Notes: generated by a model from the letters alone, not told the origin. A stretch of 64,000 nucleotides of DNA from Rhodospirillales bacterium (GCA_016776725.1 JADHSV010000001.1:62001-126000); one strand, 5' to 3'; counted from the stretch's first letter, positions 17,480 to 26,913 are shown. Made by a program: numbers and translations.

Positions 17480-18259
17480 TTAAAACGTTCCCGGATATTT
17501 GCCGCCGTCGATCAGCATGTTCTGACCGGTGATGAAACCGGCCTGGTTGCTGCACAAGTAGGCGCACAGCTCGCCGAATTCCGAAGGATCGCCGAAGCGC
17601 CCGGCGGCAACCAGGCCCTGCCGGATTTGGCGCATTTCTTCAAAATCCTTATCCTTCAGCTTGGCCATCGCCCTGGTGTTGTCGATGTGACGTTCGGTTT
17701 CGAAATCACCGGGAAGCACGTTGTTGATGGTCACGTTGTGCTTGGCCACTTCGCGCGAGGTGCCGGCGACAAAACCGGTCAACCCCGCCCGCGCGGCATT
17801 GGACAGCCCCAGAATGCCGATGGGCGCCTTGACCGCGCTGGACGTGATGTTGACCACACGCCCGAATCCGCGCTCGATCATGCCGTCAACGGTGTCCTTG
17901 ATCATGAACACGGACGCCAGCATGTTGTTGTTCAGGGCCGAAAACCAAATCTCGCGGTCCCAGTCGCGGAAATTGCCGCTGGGCGGGCCGCCGGCGTTGT
18001 TAATCAAAATATCAGGCTCGGGGCACGCAGCAAGCGCCGCGGCGCGTCCTTCATCCGACGTGATGTCGGCGGCGATGGGCGTTACGTTCGCGCCCGTCGC
18101 GGCGGCGATTTCCTCGGCAGCCTTTTCGATGTTTTCCGGCGTCCGGGAAACGATAACCACATCAACGCCTTCACGCGCCAGCGACATGGCGCAAGCCCTG
18201 CCCAGTCCGGCGCTGGCGCCGCCAACGATGGCTTTCCTGCCGGCGATACCAAGATCCAT
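17480..18259 (-). CDS. SDR oxidoreductase lacking the usual YxxxK
   Basis: 259-residue short-chain dehydrogenase/reductase. The cofactor motif is GGASAGLGRA (about residues 13-22) and NNAGG follows at about 90. The catalytic Ser region NITSSAVKAPIG is present, but the position where most SDRs have YxxxK reads LSNAARAGLTGF, giving Ser and Arg in place of Tyr and Lys. This atypical pattern occurs in some FabG-like subfamilies, so the enzyme may be active by a variant mechanism. It lies 26 bp downstream of the ABC permease and is the last gene of that operon, so I infer it acts on the imported compound. Confidence 0.85.
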   Translation of the reverse strand: MDLGIAGRKAIVGGASAGLGRACAMSLAREGVDVVIVSRTPENIEKAAEEIAAATGANVTPIAADITSDEGRAAALAACPEPDILINNAGGPPSGNFRDWDREIWFSALNNNMLASVFMIKDTVDGMIERGFGRVVNITSSAVKAPIGILGLSNAARAGLTGFVAGTSREVAKHNVTINNVLPGDFETERHIDNTRAMAKLKDKDFEEMRQIRQGLVAAGRFGDPSEFGELCAYLCSNQAGFITGQNMLIDGGKYPGTF

Positions 18260-18284
18260 TTATTATTCTCCTTCTAATTATTCT

Positions 18285-19037
18285 CTAGCGCGCGCTGGCG
18301 TAGAATTCGACGCGGCGCTCCACATACCCCACGGCTTCCGCCGTGGCAAAGGCAAATGCGAACACCATCAAAAGCAGCGCCCAGAATTCCTCGAACAGGA
18401 AGTTGCGCGAATACAATTCGAACAATTCGCCAATGCCCATAATGGCGACCAGCAATTGCCCGATAACAACGCCCTTCACCGCCCGAATGAGGCCCATGCG
18501 AATACCGGCAAGAACTTCCGGCAAGGCGGCCAGCAGGTAAATGCGCGTAAACACCGTCCAACCGTTGGCGCCGAACGAAAACGCCATTTCCGGCAACGAC
18601 GGGTTAACCGATTTGACCCCTGCCCGCGTATCCAGGACGATGACCCAGATGGCGAACATGAAGACGCTGGCGATGACCGTGGTCTGACCAATGCCGAACA
18701 GAACCATGAGAACGGGCACGATCGCCGTTAGCGGCGCGCTGACGAAAATGTTGACCCAGGTGCCGACCAGTTGGTCAACGACCTTGCTGTAACCCATCAA
18801 CGAGCCAAGCGGAATGCCAATCAAAACGGCCAGTCCCATGCCCACGAAATAGGCGTGTAGCGTGATCGACATGGCGTTGTGGAACTTGTCGGTGGGAACT
18901 ATCTCCAGCCCGGCTTTGAAAATCTCCGTGAGCGGTGGAAAAATATCAAACCAGCCCGTATGGCCGACGACTTCCCACACCAGCGCCCACAGAAACAGCG
19001 AGAAGATGATATGGACCTTTTTGCCGAATATTGTCAT
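18285..19037 (-). CDS. NitT/TauT-type ABC transporter permease
   Basis: 250-residue inner-membrane permease with about six membrane segments and an EAA-type loop (LPEVLAGIRMGLIRAVKGVV, about residues 165-185). The family includes SsuC/TauC and carriers for small sulfonates, pyrimidine precursors and aromatic acids. Its ATG at 19037 meets the stop of the ATPase gene. Second permease of the operon; with the other permease at 19898 it probably forms a heterodimer. Confidence 0.88.
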   Translation of the reverse strand: MTIFGKKVHIIFSLFLWALVWEVVGHTGWFDIFPPLTEIFKAGLEIVPTDKFHNAMSITLHAYFVGMGLAVLIGIPLGSLMGYSKVVDQLVGTWVNIFVSAPLTAIVPVLMVLFGIGQTTVIASVFMFAIWVIVLDTRAGVKSVNPSLPEMAFSFGANGWTVFTRIYLLAALPEVLAGIRMGLIRAVKGVVIGQLLVAIMGIGELFELYSRNFLFEEFWALLLMVFAFAFATAEAVGYVERRVEFYASAR

Positions 19038-19867
19038 CAGCCTCGGACCTTTCTCGCCGCCGCGCTCTCATCCTCCTGCAGGTACTCGCGCAGGATGGCC
19101 CAAATCTCGTCGACGCTGTCCAGATAGTTCTTCTGTCGGCGCACTTCATCGGGAGAAACGCTTCGATCAAGATCGGTGGTGAAGATGTTCGCGACCTTGC
19201 CCGGCCTGCGAGACAGCAGGACGATTTGATCGGACACGTAAACCGCTTCCTCGATGCTGTGGGTCACGAAAATCACCGTCTTCTTTTCGATCGCCAGCAG
19301 GTCCAGCAGGTCGTCCTGGAATTTGCGCCGGGTCTGTTCATCGACCGAGGCGAACGGCTCATCCATCAAGATGATATCGGCGTTCACGGCAAGGGCTCTG
19401 GCCAGACCGACACGCTGGCGCATGCCGCCGGACAGCTCGTGCGGATAGGCGTCTTCAAAGCCCTTCAGGCCCACTTCGGCGATATATTTCGTGGCCTTTT
19501 CGTACCGCTCTTCCTTGGAGGCACCGCTCAATTCAAGTCCGAAAGCGACGTTGCGAATTACCGTCGCCCACGGCATCAGGGCGAAATCCTGGAACACGAA
19601 GGAGCGGTCGGGGCCCGGGCCGGTTACCTTTTGGCCGCGAATGCGCACCTCACCCTCGGTCGGATCCAGCAATCCGGCGATGATTTTCAAGAGCGTCGTC
19701 TTGCCGCAACCGCTGGGGCCGAGGAAGGTGGTCAACTGCCCTGCCGGGATATCAAGATTGACGCCCTTTAAAGCCTGGACACCGCCTTCGTAACGCTTGG
19801 CAATCCCGTCCACGGAGACAATGGTATCATCGGCCGAATTCGAAACTTTTTCTGCAACTTGGTTCAT
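19037..19867 (-). CDS. NitT/TauT-type ABC transporter ATPase
   Basis: 276-residue ATPase with Walker A GPSGCGKTTLL (about residues 52-62), the family-specific FVFQDFALMPW Q-loop, the signature LSGGMRQRVGLARAL, Walker B IILMDEPFASVD and the switch His in FVTHSIEEA. Matches the SsuB/TauB group. It sits between the two permease genes. Confidence 0.92.
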   Translation of the reverse strand: MNQVAEKVSNSADDTIVSVDGIAKRYEGGVQALKGVNLDIPAGQLTTFLGPSGCGKTTLLKIIAGLLDPTEGEVRIRGQKVTGPGPDRSFVFQDFALMPWATVIRNVAFGLELSGASKEERYEKATKYIAEVGLKGFEDAYPHELSGGMRQRVGLARALAVNADIILMDEPFASVDEQTRRKFQDDLLDLLAIEKKTVIFVTHSIEEAVYVSDQIVLLSRRPGKVANIFTTDLDRSVSPDEVRRQKNYLDSVDEIWAILREYLQEDESAAARKVRG

Positions 19868-19897
19868 CTGTCTAATTCCGTATCTCTTAAATCGACA

Positions 19898-20665
19898 TCA
19901 ACGAGCGCGGTTTTCGGGCCGAACAAAGACCTCGAGCTTCAGCAAACCCGTCAGGGTCACCGCCGCAAGCACGATGATCGACGTAATGGCGGCAAACATT
20001 TCGGGATAATCCGCGACCGACCGGTGGTAGGTGATCAGATCGCCAATCCCCGTCGGTGTGATCAGCAACTCGGCCAGCACGACGCCGATGAAACCGGCGC
20101 CGACTCCCAGCCGAAGGCCCGCGAAAATCAGCGGGCTGGCGGCGGGCAGGATGATCTTCATGATCTCCTGCATGCGCGATCCCTGGAAGGACCGGCTCAT
20201 TTCGAGCAGCGACGGGTGTGTGTGGCGGATACCCTTGTAAGAATTAAGCACGATCAATGGCAGCGACATGATGACCACCGCAATCACCTTGGAGGTCAGG
20301 CCGATACCGTAAAGGTAGGTGATCAGCGGAATGATCGCTGCGACCGGGGCCGCCTGCAGAATGATGAAAATGACCAGTGTGCACCATTCGAAACCACGCC
20401 ACAGGCCCATGCCGACACCGCAGGCGATACCGGCAAAGGAACTGATGAGCACACCGATGAGCAAGGGCTGGACGGTTTGCGCATAGGCACCCAGGAAGCT
20501 TCCGTCGAACGTCATGCGCATGAAGGCGACGAACGTATCGACAAAGGTTGGAAACGAAAGGCTGATTGGAATTTGGCCGGCGATTTCCCATGCCCCGAAG
20601 AATAGGACAAAGGAGAGGATTTTCCACATCCACGCCTGGCGGCTAAGATCGCGAAGCGCCATCAA
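19898..20665 (-). CDS. NitT/TauT-type ABC transporter permease
   Basis: 255-residue membrane protein with about six hydrophobic segments and an EAA-type loop (MQEIMKIILPAASPLIFAGLR, residues about 155-180). It is related to but distinct from the 250-residue permease in the same operon. It follows the binding-protein gene by 117 bp, a gap that contains no ORF. Confidence 0.88.
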   Translation of the reverse strand: MMALRDLSRQAWMWKILSFVLFFGAWEIAGQIPISLSFPTFVDTFVAFMRMTFDGSFLGAYAQTVQPLLIGVLISSFAGIACGVGMGLWRGFEWCTLVIFIILQAAPVAAIIPLITYLYGIGLTSKVIAVVIMSLPLIVLNSYKGIRHTHPSLLEMSRSFQGSRMQEIMKIILPAASPLIFAGLRLGVGAGFIGVVLAELLITPTGIGDLITYHRSVADYPEMFAAITSIIVLAAVTLTGLLKLEVFVRPENRAR

Positions 20666-20781
20666 TTGTCGTCCCGTTGTTTGAGTTTATTAAATAAATT
20701 CGGGATATCCCGGAGAGAACGGCGGAAGCCGAACTCCCCGGGTGTAGTTTGCCTTACGCGGGTTTTTTAAGACGTCCCGCT

Positions 20782-21780
20782 TTACTTAAGCTTATTAAGC
20801 ACCGTGTCCAACGGCTTGAGGTACCAGAAGTCCTCAACCTTCAGATCGGCCGCGTTGCCCTTGATCTGACCGGCGACGCTGTAGAAATCGAAGTCGGCGC
20901 GAGCAGCACTGGCGCCACCGCCGTCATTCGGGAACATGCCGCCCGCAGCGCCCACTTCGAAGTAGGGCAGGATTTCTTTTTCGAGATCCTTCGGAAGGTC
21001 CTTCAGCAGGCCATATTTGGTCCGTTCGGTCTGAACAATCGCCGGGTTCTTGTTGATTTCACGCCACGTTTTGACGAGCTCTTCAAGGAAGACCTGCACG
21101 TCGGCCGCGTTCTTCTCAAGATAATCCTTGCGCGCGAACAACGCTTCGTCGCTGGCCGCCAGATCGCCCAGGGGAAGAACCTGGAACTTTTTGGCGTCTT
21201 TGCTCTTGAGGAAGTTGGTGTTGACCGAATCGATGATGGAAGCCTTGATGTTGCCCTTGAGCATACCAAGCGCGCGAACTTCCGAACCCGGAACGTAAGA
21301 GATGGAGCCGTACTTGATGCCGTGCTTCAGAGCCATCAGGTTGGCAATGGCCAGCGTGCCGGACGTGCGCGAATGAACCACCAGGTCGCCACCGTCCAGG
21401 TCTTTCCAGGTCTTGTAATGTTCGGTGTTGACGACCGGATAGAACTGCAGCGTGCTCAACTGGAAGAACAGCCGGATCGGCGCCTTGACCTTCTGAATAA
21501 TTGCATACGGTGTGCCGATGCCGATATCGGCCTGATCATTGACGATCGCCTGGTTGGCAACGTCTTCGGACTTGAACGAAATCAGATTGACGTCGACGCC
21601 ACGCGCCTTCGTGCGTTCGATCGCAATCATCAGATTGAGGGTCTCAACCGATTCAATGTCGCCCAGACCAAGGCGGATTTCACCGGCCGACGCCGGGCTT
21701 TGCACCACCGAAGCGGCGGCAAGCAAAACAGCCGGAGCAATCAGCCGACTGGCGAAACGAAAAGCTTTTCCCATAGCCAT
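20782..21780 (-). CDS. NMT1/SsuA-type substrate-binding protein
   Basis: 332-residue periplasmic binding protein with a signal peptide (LIAPAVLLAAASVVQSPASA, cleavage about residue 32). The mature part has the NMT1/NitT-type two-lobe pattern, including IRLGLGDIESVETLNLMIA near its start and GGDLVVHSRTSGTLAIANL (about 128-147). First gene of the operon binding protein-permease-ATPase-permease-SDR. The ligand is not evident; the divergent GntR regulator and nearby dehydrogenases suggest an organic acid. Confidence 0.87.
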   Translation of the reverse strand: MAMGKAFRFASRLIAPAVLLAAASVVQSPASAGEIRLGLGDIESVETLNLMIAIERTKARGVDVNLISFKSEDVANQAIVNDQADIGIGTPYAIIQKVKAPIRLFFQLSTLQFYPVVNTEHYKTWKDLDGGDLVVHSRTSGTLAIANLMALKHGIKYGSISYVPGSEVRALGMLKGNIKASIIDSVNTNFLKSKDAKKFQVLPLGDLAASDEALFARKDYLEKNAADVQVFLEELVKTWREINKNPAIVQTERTKYGLLKDLPKDLEKEILPYFEVGAAGGMFPNDGGGASAARADFDFYSVAGQIKGNAADLKVEDFWYLKPLDTVLNKLK

Positions 21781-21837
21781 CCCCTATTGCGTGATTAAAA
21801 TTCTATGACGGGCCATCAAAAACCACAGAAGAAAGCA

Positions 21838-21849
21838 ATTGTCAACAAT
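21838..21849. promoter_or_regulatory. candidate GntR/FCD operator
   Basis: ATTGTCAACAAT is an inverted repeat (ATTGT-CA-ACAAT) containing TTGT/ACAA, compatible with the TnGT...ACnA cores bound by FCD-type GntR regulators. It lies in the divergent region between the ABC operon and the GntR gene, so one site could control both. A half-match (CTAACAAT) follows about 20 bases later. Confidence 0.5.
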
Positions 21850-21974
21850 CGTGTTTTTTGCTAACAATATTTTTGACGGTTGGAAATTACTGCTATTGCG
21901 TGGTAGTCACGACGCAATACGTGTTCTGCTACGGTGAAAACAACACAAAACGTACGAGAAAGAAACGGAAGACC

Positions 21975-22625
21975 ATGATCCAGCGCCCGCAATCGCTGAC
22001 TTCCATCGTTTTGAATGAGTTGGAGAGTCTGATCCTTTCCGGTCAGCTCGGGCCCGGCGAGCCCATTAACGAGAAAGCGTTCGCCGAGCGCAGCGCGGTC
22101 AGCCGCGGGCCGATTCGCGAAGCCTGCCGCAGGTTGGAACAGGCCGGCTTGGTGACGATTATCCCCAATCGCGGCGTGTTCGTTCGCAAGCTGCAGCCAA
22201 AAGACGCCATCGAAATCTGTGACGTTCGCGCCGTACTGTCGGGATTTGCCGGGCGCATTCTGGCCGGTTGCGTCACGCCAGACCAGGTGTCCGAACTGAC
22301 CGACATGATTGCGCGCATGGAAGCGGTGGCGCAAACAGGCAACGCCCAGGCGTTTTACCCGATCAATTCCGAATTCCACGCCGCCATCTTCGACTTCGCG
22401 GGCAACGGCCGCCTACGCGAGATGTACGCGGCCATCAGCAAGGAGTTGCACCTGTTTCGCTGGCGCGCCATGCTGGTCAGCCCGGACCTCGTGAATTCCA
22501 ATCAAGAACATCGCGAAATCGTCGACGCGCTGAAAAACAACGATACCCAGGGCGCGGCCCATATGATGGAGAGCCACGCCATTTCGGTGAAGAACCGGAT
22601 TGTCGGTTCCGGTCTGGGCGACTAG
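21975..22625 (+). CDS. GntR family regulator, FCD subfamily
   Basis: 216-residue transcription factor. The N-terminal winged helix (residues about 5-75) contains LILSGQLGPGEPINEKAFAE and SRGPIREACRRLEQAGLV; the C-terminal all-helical FCD ligand-binding domain (about 80-210) carries metal-site His residues (EFHAAIFD, SNQEHREIV, MMESHAISV). FCD regulators commonly respond to organic acids. I use the ATG at 21975, since the reading upstream to 21858 is AT-rich and not protein-like. Divergent from the ABC operon it probably controls, and convergent with the dehydrogenase gene, with a 4-bp overlap of ends. Confidence 0.9.
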   Translation: MIQRPQSLTSIVLNELESLILSGQLGPGEPINEKAFAERSAVSRGPIREACRRLEQAGLVTIIPNRGVFVRKLQPKDAIEICDVRAVLSGFAGRILAGCVTPDQVSELTDMIARMEAVAQTGNAQAFYPINSEFHAAIFDFAGNGRLREMYAAISKELHLFRWRAMLVSPDLVNSNQEHREIVDALKNNDTQGAAHMMESHAISVKNRIVGSGLGD

Positions 22626-23521
22626 GACGGCTTAACGTCGGCCAGCTTTCCAATAAAATCGATCATTTTCGGAACGGGGTTTGCGCCCTGCCCTTGCGCT
22701 TCGGCCAGCACATAGGTCTGATGGGCGGCAGCGGCCACGCCCGAAGGCACCTTCGCTGCGGCAGCCATGCCCACATAATACCCCATATCCTTGCAAGCAT
22801 TGGATATGGAGAACCGGAAGGCCGATACGTCGTCTTGTTCCAGATAGGGGCGAACCCGACGCAATATGGTGCTGTCACCGCCGCCGGTTTGCAGGACTTC
22901 GCTCAACGTCTCGATATCGACGCCGCCCTTTTGCGCGCACACCACCGCCTCGGTCAGAACCACCGCGTTGGTCAACGCCACGAAGTTGTGCAGCAACTTC
23001 ATCTGATGGCCGGTACTGACGCCCCCGGCGCGATAAATGTTTTCGGCAATGGCGTTCAGCAGCGGTTCGGCAGCAGCGAAGTCGGCGTCCTCGGCCCCGA
23101 CCATAACGTTGACGCGCCCTTCCTCCGCCTCCATCGGCGTGCGGGTCATGGGGGCGTCGATGTAACGCGCGCCTTTTTCGACAATGGCGGCTGCTACTTT
23201 CATGGTCGATTCGGGTAATGCCGTCGAACAATCGATAACCAGCTTGCCCGCGCCCAGGCCTTCTAACAGCCCGCCGGCCGAAAAAACCACGTTTTCCACC
23301 TCGGGCGATCCGGTGACGACGATAAACACCACATCTGACGCTCGCGCGATGTCGGCTGCGCTCGCCAATCCTTCGGCGCCGCCGTCGATCAGGTCATCAA
23401 CGGGCTGGTTGCCGGGATGCACGAGAAAATTGATCCGATAGCCGGCCCTTTGAACACTCTTGGCCAGCCCGTGGCCCATCATGCCGATACCGATGAAGCC
23501 CACTTTTCTGCCGTCACTCAT
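22622..23521 (-). CDS. 3-hydroxyisobutyrate dehydrogenase-like oxidoreductase
   Basis: 299-residue NAD(P)-dependent beta-hydroxyacid dehydrogenase. It shows GFIGIGMMGHGLAKS (cofactor site, residues about 8-22), the substrate loop DCSTALPESTMK, and the catalytic Lys in GGVSTGHQMKLLHN. Relatives include tartronate semialdehyde reductase and 3-hydroxyisobutyrate dehydrogenase; the sequence alone does not choose. The location beside a GntR/FCD regulator and an acid-type ABC importer supports a role in hydroxy-acid breakdown. Confidence 0.88.
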   Translation of the reverse strand: MSDGRKVGFIGIGMMGHGLAKSVQRAGYRINFLVHPGNQPVDDLIDGGAEGLASAADIARASDVVFIVVTGSPEVENVVFSAGGLLEGLGAGKLVIDCSTALPESTMKVAAAIVEKGARYIDAPMTRTPMEAEEGRVNVMVGAEDADFAAAEPLLNAIAENIYRAGGVSTGHQMKLLHNFVALTNAVVLTEAVVCAQKGGVDIETLSEVLQTGGGDSTILRRVRPYLEQDDVSAFRFSISNACKDMGYYVGMAAAAKVPSGVAAAAHQTYVLAEAQGQGANPVPKMIDFIGKLADVKPS

Positions 23522-24116
23522 GGATTCCCCTCCTGCAATTCAACGCGGGTATTTTCGTCTGCGCGAATGTAATGCCCAAGTTCGAGCCTGTCCCGGTCTT
23601 TCTGCCTTTATTTTTGCTGATTCTTCCGCATTTTTCCCCTAATTTTGGTTTTAATAGGGTGTTTCGATGTTTAATGGTTTTTTTGAAATTCACCGCATGA
23701 GGCAAAAACTTCGCTATTTTTTTAGGTTTTTTCTTTTTTTATCCTTTATTTCTATTTTTCTACTGTTTTTTAAGACCGGAATTGATTCCAACAAAGACGA
23801 TTGCCCAAAAACTAGAATATTCTCAACCCTTTTTTCCATCAGTGGGGGCGGGAATAGAATTTTTCTCCTTTGCGTTTCTCCGCGCTGATCGGGAAGTGAG
23901 CCCCGAATATCCAGTGACATGGCGAAATTTAAAACCGTCATGCGATCGCGCCGTTTAGTGTTGCTCAATACCTGAGTTCGAGCCATCATCGCCGCACAAG
24001 CGAGTTGCCAAGTCGTCACGAGAACAACTGGAAACACGCAAACCCCTGCCGGATATTCCGACCGGCGCCAAATTGCCTGAAAATTCCTGATCATAAGCCT
24101 TACGGAGATTGAATAG
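23522..24116. other. 595-bp intergenic region, T-rich
   Basis: No convincing gene. The plus strand is strongly T-rich from about 23600 to 23790, giving a Phe/Leu-rich 73-codon ORF at 23667-23888 that I do not accept because it has no ribosome-binding site and reads as low-complexity. The last 180 bases should contain the peroxiredoxin promoter; GGAGA lies about 10 bases before its ATG. Confidence 0.5.
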
Positions 24117-24638
24117 ATGACCCAAGTACCCAATACCGTTTTCAAGACCCGCGTTCGTAACGAGGCCCTGGGCGGGCCCAATCCTTTTGAATGGAAAGAC
24201 GTTTCCAGCGACGATGTTTTCAAGGGCCGCAACGTGGTGGTATTCTCGCTTCCCGGCGCGTTTACCCCCACCTGCTCGACCAGCCACTTGCCGCGCTACG
24301 AGGAACTTTGTGATGAGTTCAAGGCTGCGGGCGTTGACGGGATCGTGTGCGTGTCGGTCAACGACGCCTTTGTCATGTTCCAGTGGGGCAAGGCCCAGGG
24401 CGCCGAAAAGGTCTTCCTGCTGCCCGACGGCAACGGCGAATTCACCCGCAAAATGGGTATGTTGGTGGACAAATCCAATCTGGGCTTCGGCATGCGCTCG
24501 TGGCGTTATTCCATGTATGTGGAAAACGGCGAGATCAAGAAGCTCTTTTCCGAAGCGGGCTATGAAGACAACTGCCCGACCGATCCCTTCGAAGTCTCAG
24601 ATGCCGACACCATGCTGGCCTATCTGAAAGGCCGGTAG
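24117..24638 (+). CDS. Peroxiredoxin, Prx5/AhpE-like redoxin
   Basis: 173-residue thiol peroxidase reducing H2O2 and organic hydroperoxides. The peroxidatic Cys is in [16 protein letters not shown] (about residue 52), the typical Prx5 motif; the active-site Arg lies in [14 protein letters not shown] second Cys ([10 protein letters not shown], about residue 154) fits the atypical two-cysteine group, which form an intramolecular disulfide. No glutaredoxin fusion. It is alone between two intergenic regions. Confidence 0.93.
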   Translation: MTQVPNTVFKTRVRNEALGGPNPFEWKDVSSDDVFKGRNVVVFSLPGAFTPTCSTSHLPRYEELCDEFKAAGVDGIVCVSVNDAFVMFQWGKAQGAEKVFLLPDGNGEFTRKMGMLVDKSNLGFGMRSWRYSMYVENGEIKKLFSEAGYEDNCPTDPFEVSDADTMLAYLKGR

Positions 24639-24782
24639 AGGGAATCCGTTTATGCGCTGCGCTGCGCCTGGCGCCAAAAAGGGGCCAGCGCGCGTGGCGC
24701 TAGTGGACATATGCCGCCAAAGCTCCACAAGCACACCGTTATCTGTTAGTGTCCTCTACGTTGCCCGTTACAAATTGGGCCG

Positions 24783-26855
24783 GTGGCTGATCGTGGTCGA
24801 GGACACGTGCTAATTCCCATAAACAGATCGCTGAAAATCGGTTTTCCACTGGTGATGGGGCTGGTGGTTACGATCAGTGCCGCATTTGCGCAAACAGGCC
24901 TCGAAAAGCTGGAAATCACGGTGGCGACCCCCGGCCACTTTCCCCCCCATTACTCGGTCGAGCCTTCAGGCCTTCCAGGTGGGTTCGCCATTGATGTGAT
25001 GAACGAGATTGCCAAGCTTGCCAATCTGGACGTCACCTATCGGGTCGAGAAGAACTGGCCCACGTCGCACGATGCGCTGCGGAACGGTACGGTCCATGTC
25101 ATTCCGAACATGGGAATTACCGAACGCCGGAAAAAGGATTTCGCGTTCTCCTCGCCGGTCGAAACGTTCGCTGTTTCATACTTCGTCAGCAGCGACAGCA
25201 CGCGTTTCAGAGAACCGCAGGATTTGATCGGGCACAAAATCGGCGTGGTCAAAGTCAACGTTGGTTATGCATTGTTGAAAGACAGAAAAGACGTTGAACT
25301 GGTTACCTATTCCGATCTGCCCCCAGCGCTTTTTGGGCTATTGGCCGGGCAAGTGGATGCCATCGCCTACCCCGAGCCGGTGACCTGGAAATTTGCACGG
25401 GACGCAAAAGTATCCGATCGGTTAAAAGTCCTGTCGCCGCCGCTGATCGAAATAAAGCGGGGCCTTGCCGTTCGAAAAGACAACACGGAATTGCTGGCCC
25501 GGCTTGATAGGGCCGTTGTTACGTTCGTCGAATCACCTGAATATATGAAAATATATCACCGCTGGTGGGGTGAACCGGTGCCGTTTTGGACGGTCACGCG
25601 GGTAGCGATCGCCATGGGACTGGCCCTGTTCCTTTCCATTGCGACCGTGATGGTCTGGCGGCATTTTTCACTCCTGCGGGTCAATCGGCGCCTTGAAGCC
25701 GCCATTGGCGAACTGCGGGATACGTCCGCCGCGCTGCAAAAAAGCGAAGAGAACTTTCGCAATCTTGCGGAACATATTCGCGAGGTCTTCTGGGTCGGTT
25801 CCCCCGACTGGCGGGAAGTCAAGTACGTCAGCCCCGCCTATGAAGAAATCTGGGGCCGCCCCCGCCAAAGCCTTTACGATGACCCCATGTCCTGGGCGCA
25901 AAGCGTTCATGCCGACGACCAACCAGCCATGATGAAGGTGATCATGGAAAGGGTGGAAAACGACACTACGGTCGCCATTTTCCCCGAATATCGGATTATT
26001 CGCCCCGATGGCTCCCAACGATGGATTTTTGCCCGCGGCTTCCCGGTTCAGGACGAGGACGGAAATGTGGTCCAGATCGTCGGCATCGCCGAGGACATCA
26101 CCGAACGAAAACTGGCCGAGGACAACTCACGGGACCTTCATGCCGAACTCGCGCATGTTTCGCGCCTCAGTAATCTGGGCGAAATGGCGGCGGGATTTGC
26201 CCACGAACTCAATCAGCCGCTGACCGCCATCTCGAATTATGCAGCCGGAAGCATTCGCAGGCAGCAACTGGGAACGTTCGGCCCAGACGATACGGCCGCG
26301 GCATTTGAACTGGTTGCCGAACAGGCCAACCGGGCCGGTGAAATCATTCGCCGAATCCGCAAATTCGTCAGCAAAGAAGGAACAGAGACCGGACCGATAA
26401 ACATAAACGCCTCGATCATCGATGCGGCAGCTTTGATGCGCCCCGATGCCGAGAAAAACGACGTCGCGTTTAAACTTGATCTGCCGGAAGGCCTTCCGAA
26501 GGTCGCCGCCGATACGGTCGAGATTCAACAGGTTGTGATTAATCTGGCGCGAAACGGTATCGAAGCGATAGCCGTCGCGGAATCCGAATTACGCGAATTG
26601 GCAATTCGGACCGAAGTGCTGGACGCAACCGACGTCAAAGTTACCGTAACCGATACCGGCAGCGGCATTCCCGACCATGTGAGCAAGCGCTTGTTCGAAC
26701 CCTTCTTCACAACCAAGGAAGGGGGCATGGGGATAGGCCTTCTCATCTGTCAGCGCATTGTCCAAGGCCATGGAGGCAACCTTACAATCGCGCCCAACGG
26801 CACCAACGGCACCTCCATCTCCTTCACCCTGCCCATCGCACAGGCGGGCGAATAG
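24783..26855 (+). CDS. sensor histidine kinase with solute-binding and PAS domains
   Basis: 690-residue hybrid-input kinase. An export signal or membrane anchor (about 18-36) leads a periplasmic bacterial extracellular solute-binding family 3 domain (about 40-262), then a membrane segment (about 268-292), a PAS domain with PAC motif (about 320-440), a HisKA domain with phospho-acceptor His in AAGFAHELNQPLTAIS (about 473), and a HATPase domain (NLARNGIEAI, DTGSGIP, FEPFFTTKEGGMGIGL). No receiver domain and no adjacent response regulator. The start is uncertain: GTG 24783 or GTG 24807, the latter with GAGGA only three bases away. Probably senses an amino-acid-like or organic solute. Confidence 0.88.
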   Translation: MADRGRGHVLIPINRSLKIGFPLVMGLVVTISAAFAQTGLEKLEITVATPGHFPPHYSVEPSGLPGGFAIDVMNEIAKLANLDVTYRVEKNWPTSHDALRNGTVHVIPNMGITERRKKDFAFSSPVETFAVSYFVSSDSTRFREPQDLIGHKIGVVKVNVGYALLKDRKDVELVTYSDLPPALFGLLAGQVDAIAYPEPVTWKFARDAKVSDRLKVLSPPLIEIKRGLAVRKDNTELLARLDRAVVTFVESPEYMKIYHRWWGEPVPFWTVTRVAIAMGLALFLSIATVMVWRHFSLLRVNRRLEAAIGELRDTSAALQKSEENFRNLAEHIREVFWVGSPDWREVKYVSPAYEEIWGRPRQSLYDDPMSWAQSVHADDQPAMMKVIMERVENDTTVAIFPEYRIIRPDGSQRWIFARGFPVQDEDGNVVQIVGIAEDITERKLAEDNSRDLHAELAHVSRLSNLGEMAAGFAHELNQPLTAISNYAAGSIRRQQLGTFGPDDTAAAFELVAEQANRAGEIIRRIRKFVSKEGTETGPININASIIDAAALMRPDAEKNDVAFKLDLPEGLPKVAADTVEIQQVVINLARNGIEAIAVAESELRELAIRTEVLDATDVKVTVTDTGSGIPDHVSKRLFEPFFTTKEGGMGIGLLICQRIVQGHGGNLTIAPNGTNGTSISFTLPIAQAGE

Positions 26856-26862
26856 AGGAAAA

Positions 26863-26898
26863 GGCCCGCCGTATTCGGGCGGGCCTCCTTGTTTTTTT
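26863..26898. terminator. bidirectional Rho-independent terminator
   Basis: GGCCCGCC (26863-26870) pairs with GGCGGGCC (26878-26885) around a 7-base loop. A T-rich tail (TCCTTGTTTTTTT) follows on the plus strand and TTTTCC on the minus strand, so it can serve both the kinase and the convergent gene. Confidence 0.85.
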
Positions 26899-26913
26899 CC
26901 AGTGGATACCGGG

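Noticed and set aside
23667-23888. 73-codon Phe/Leu-rich ORF in T-rich intergenic DNA
   Set aside because: It reflects T-rich composition, has no ribosome-binding site and no recognisable membrane-protein order.
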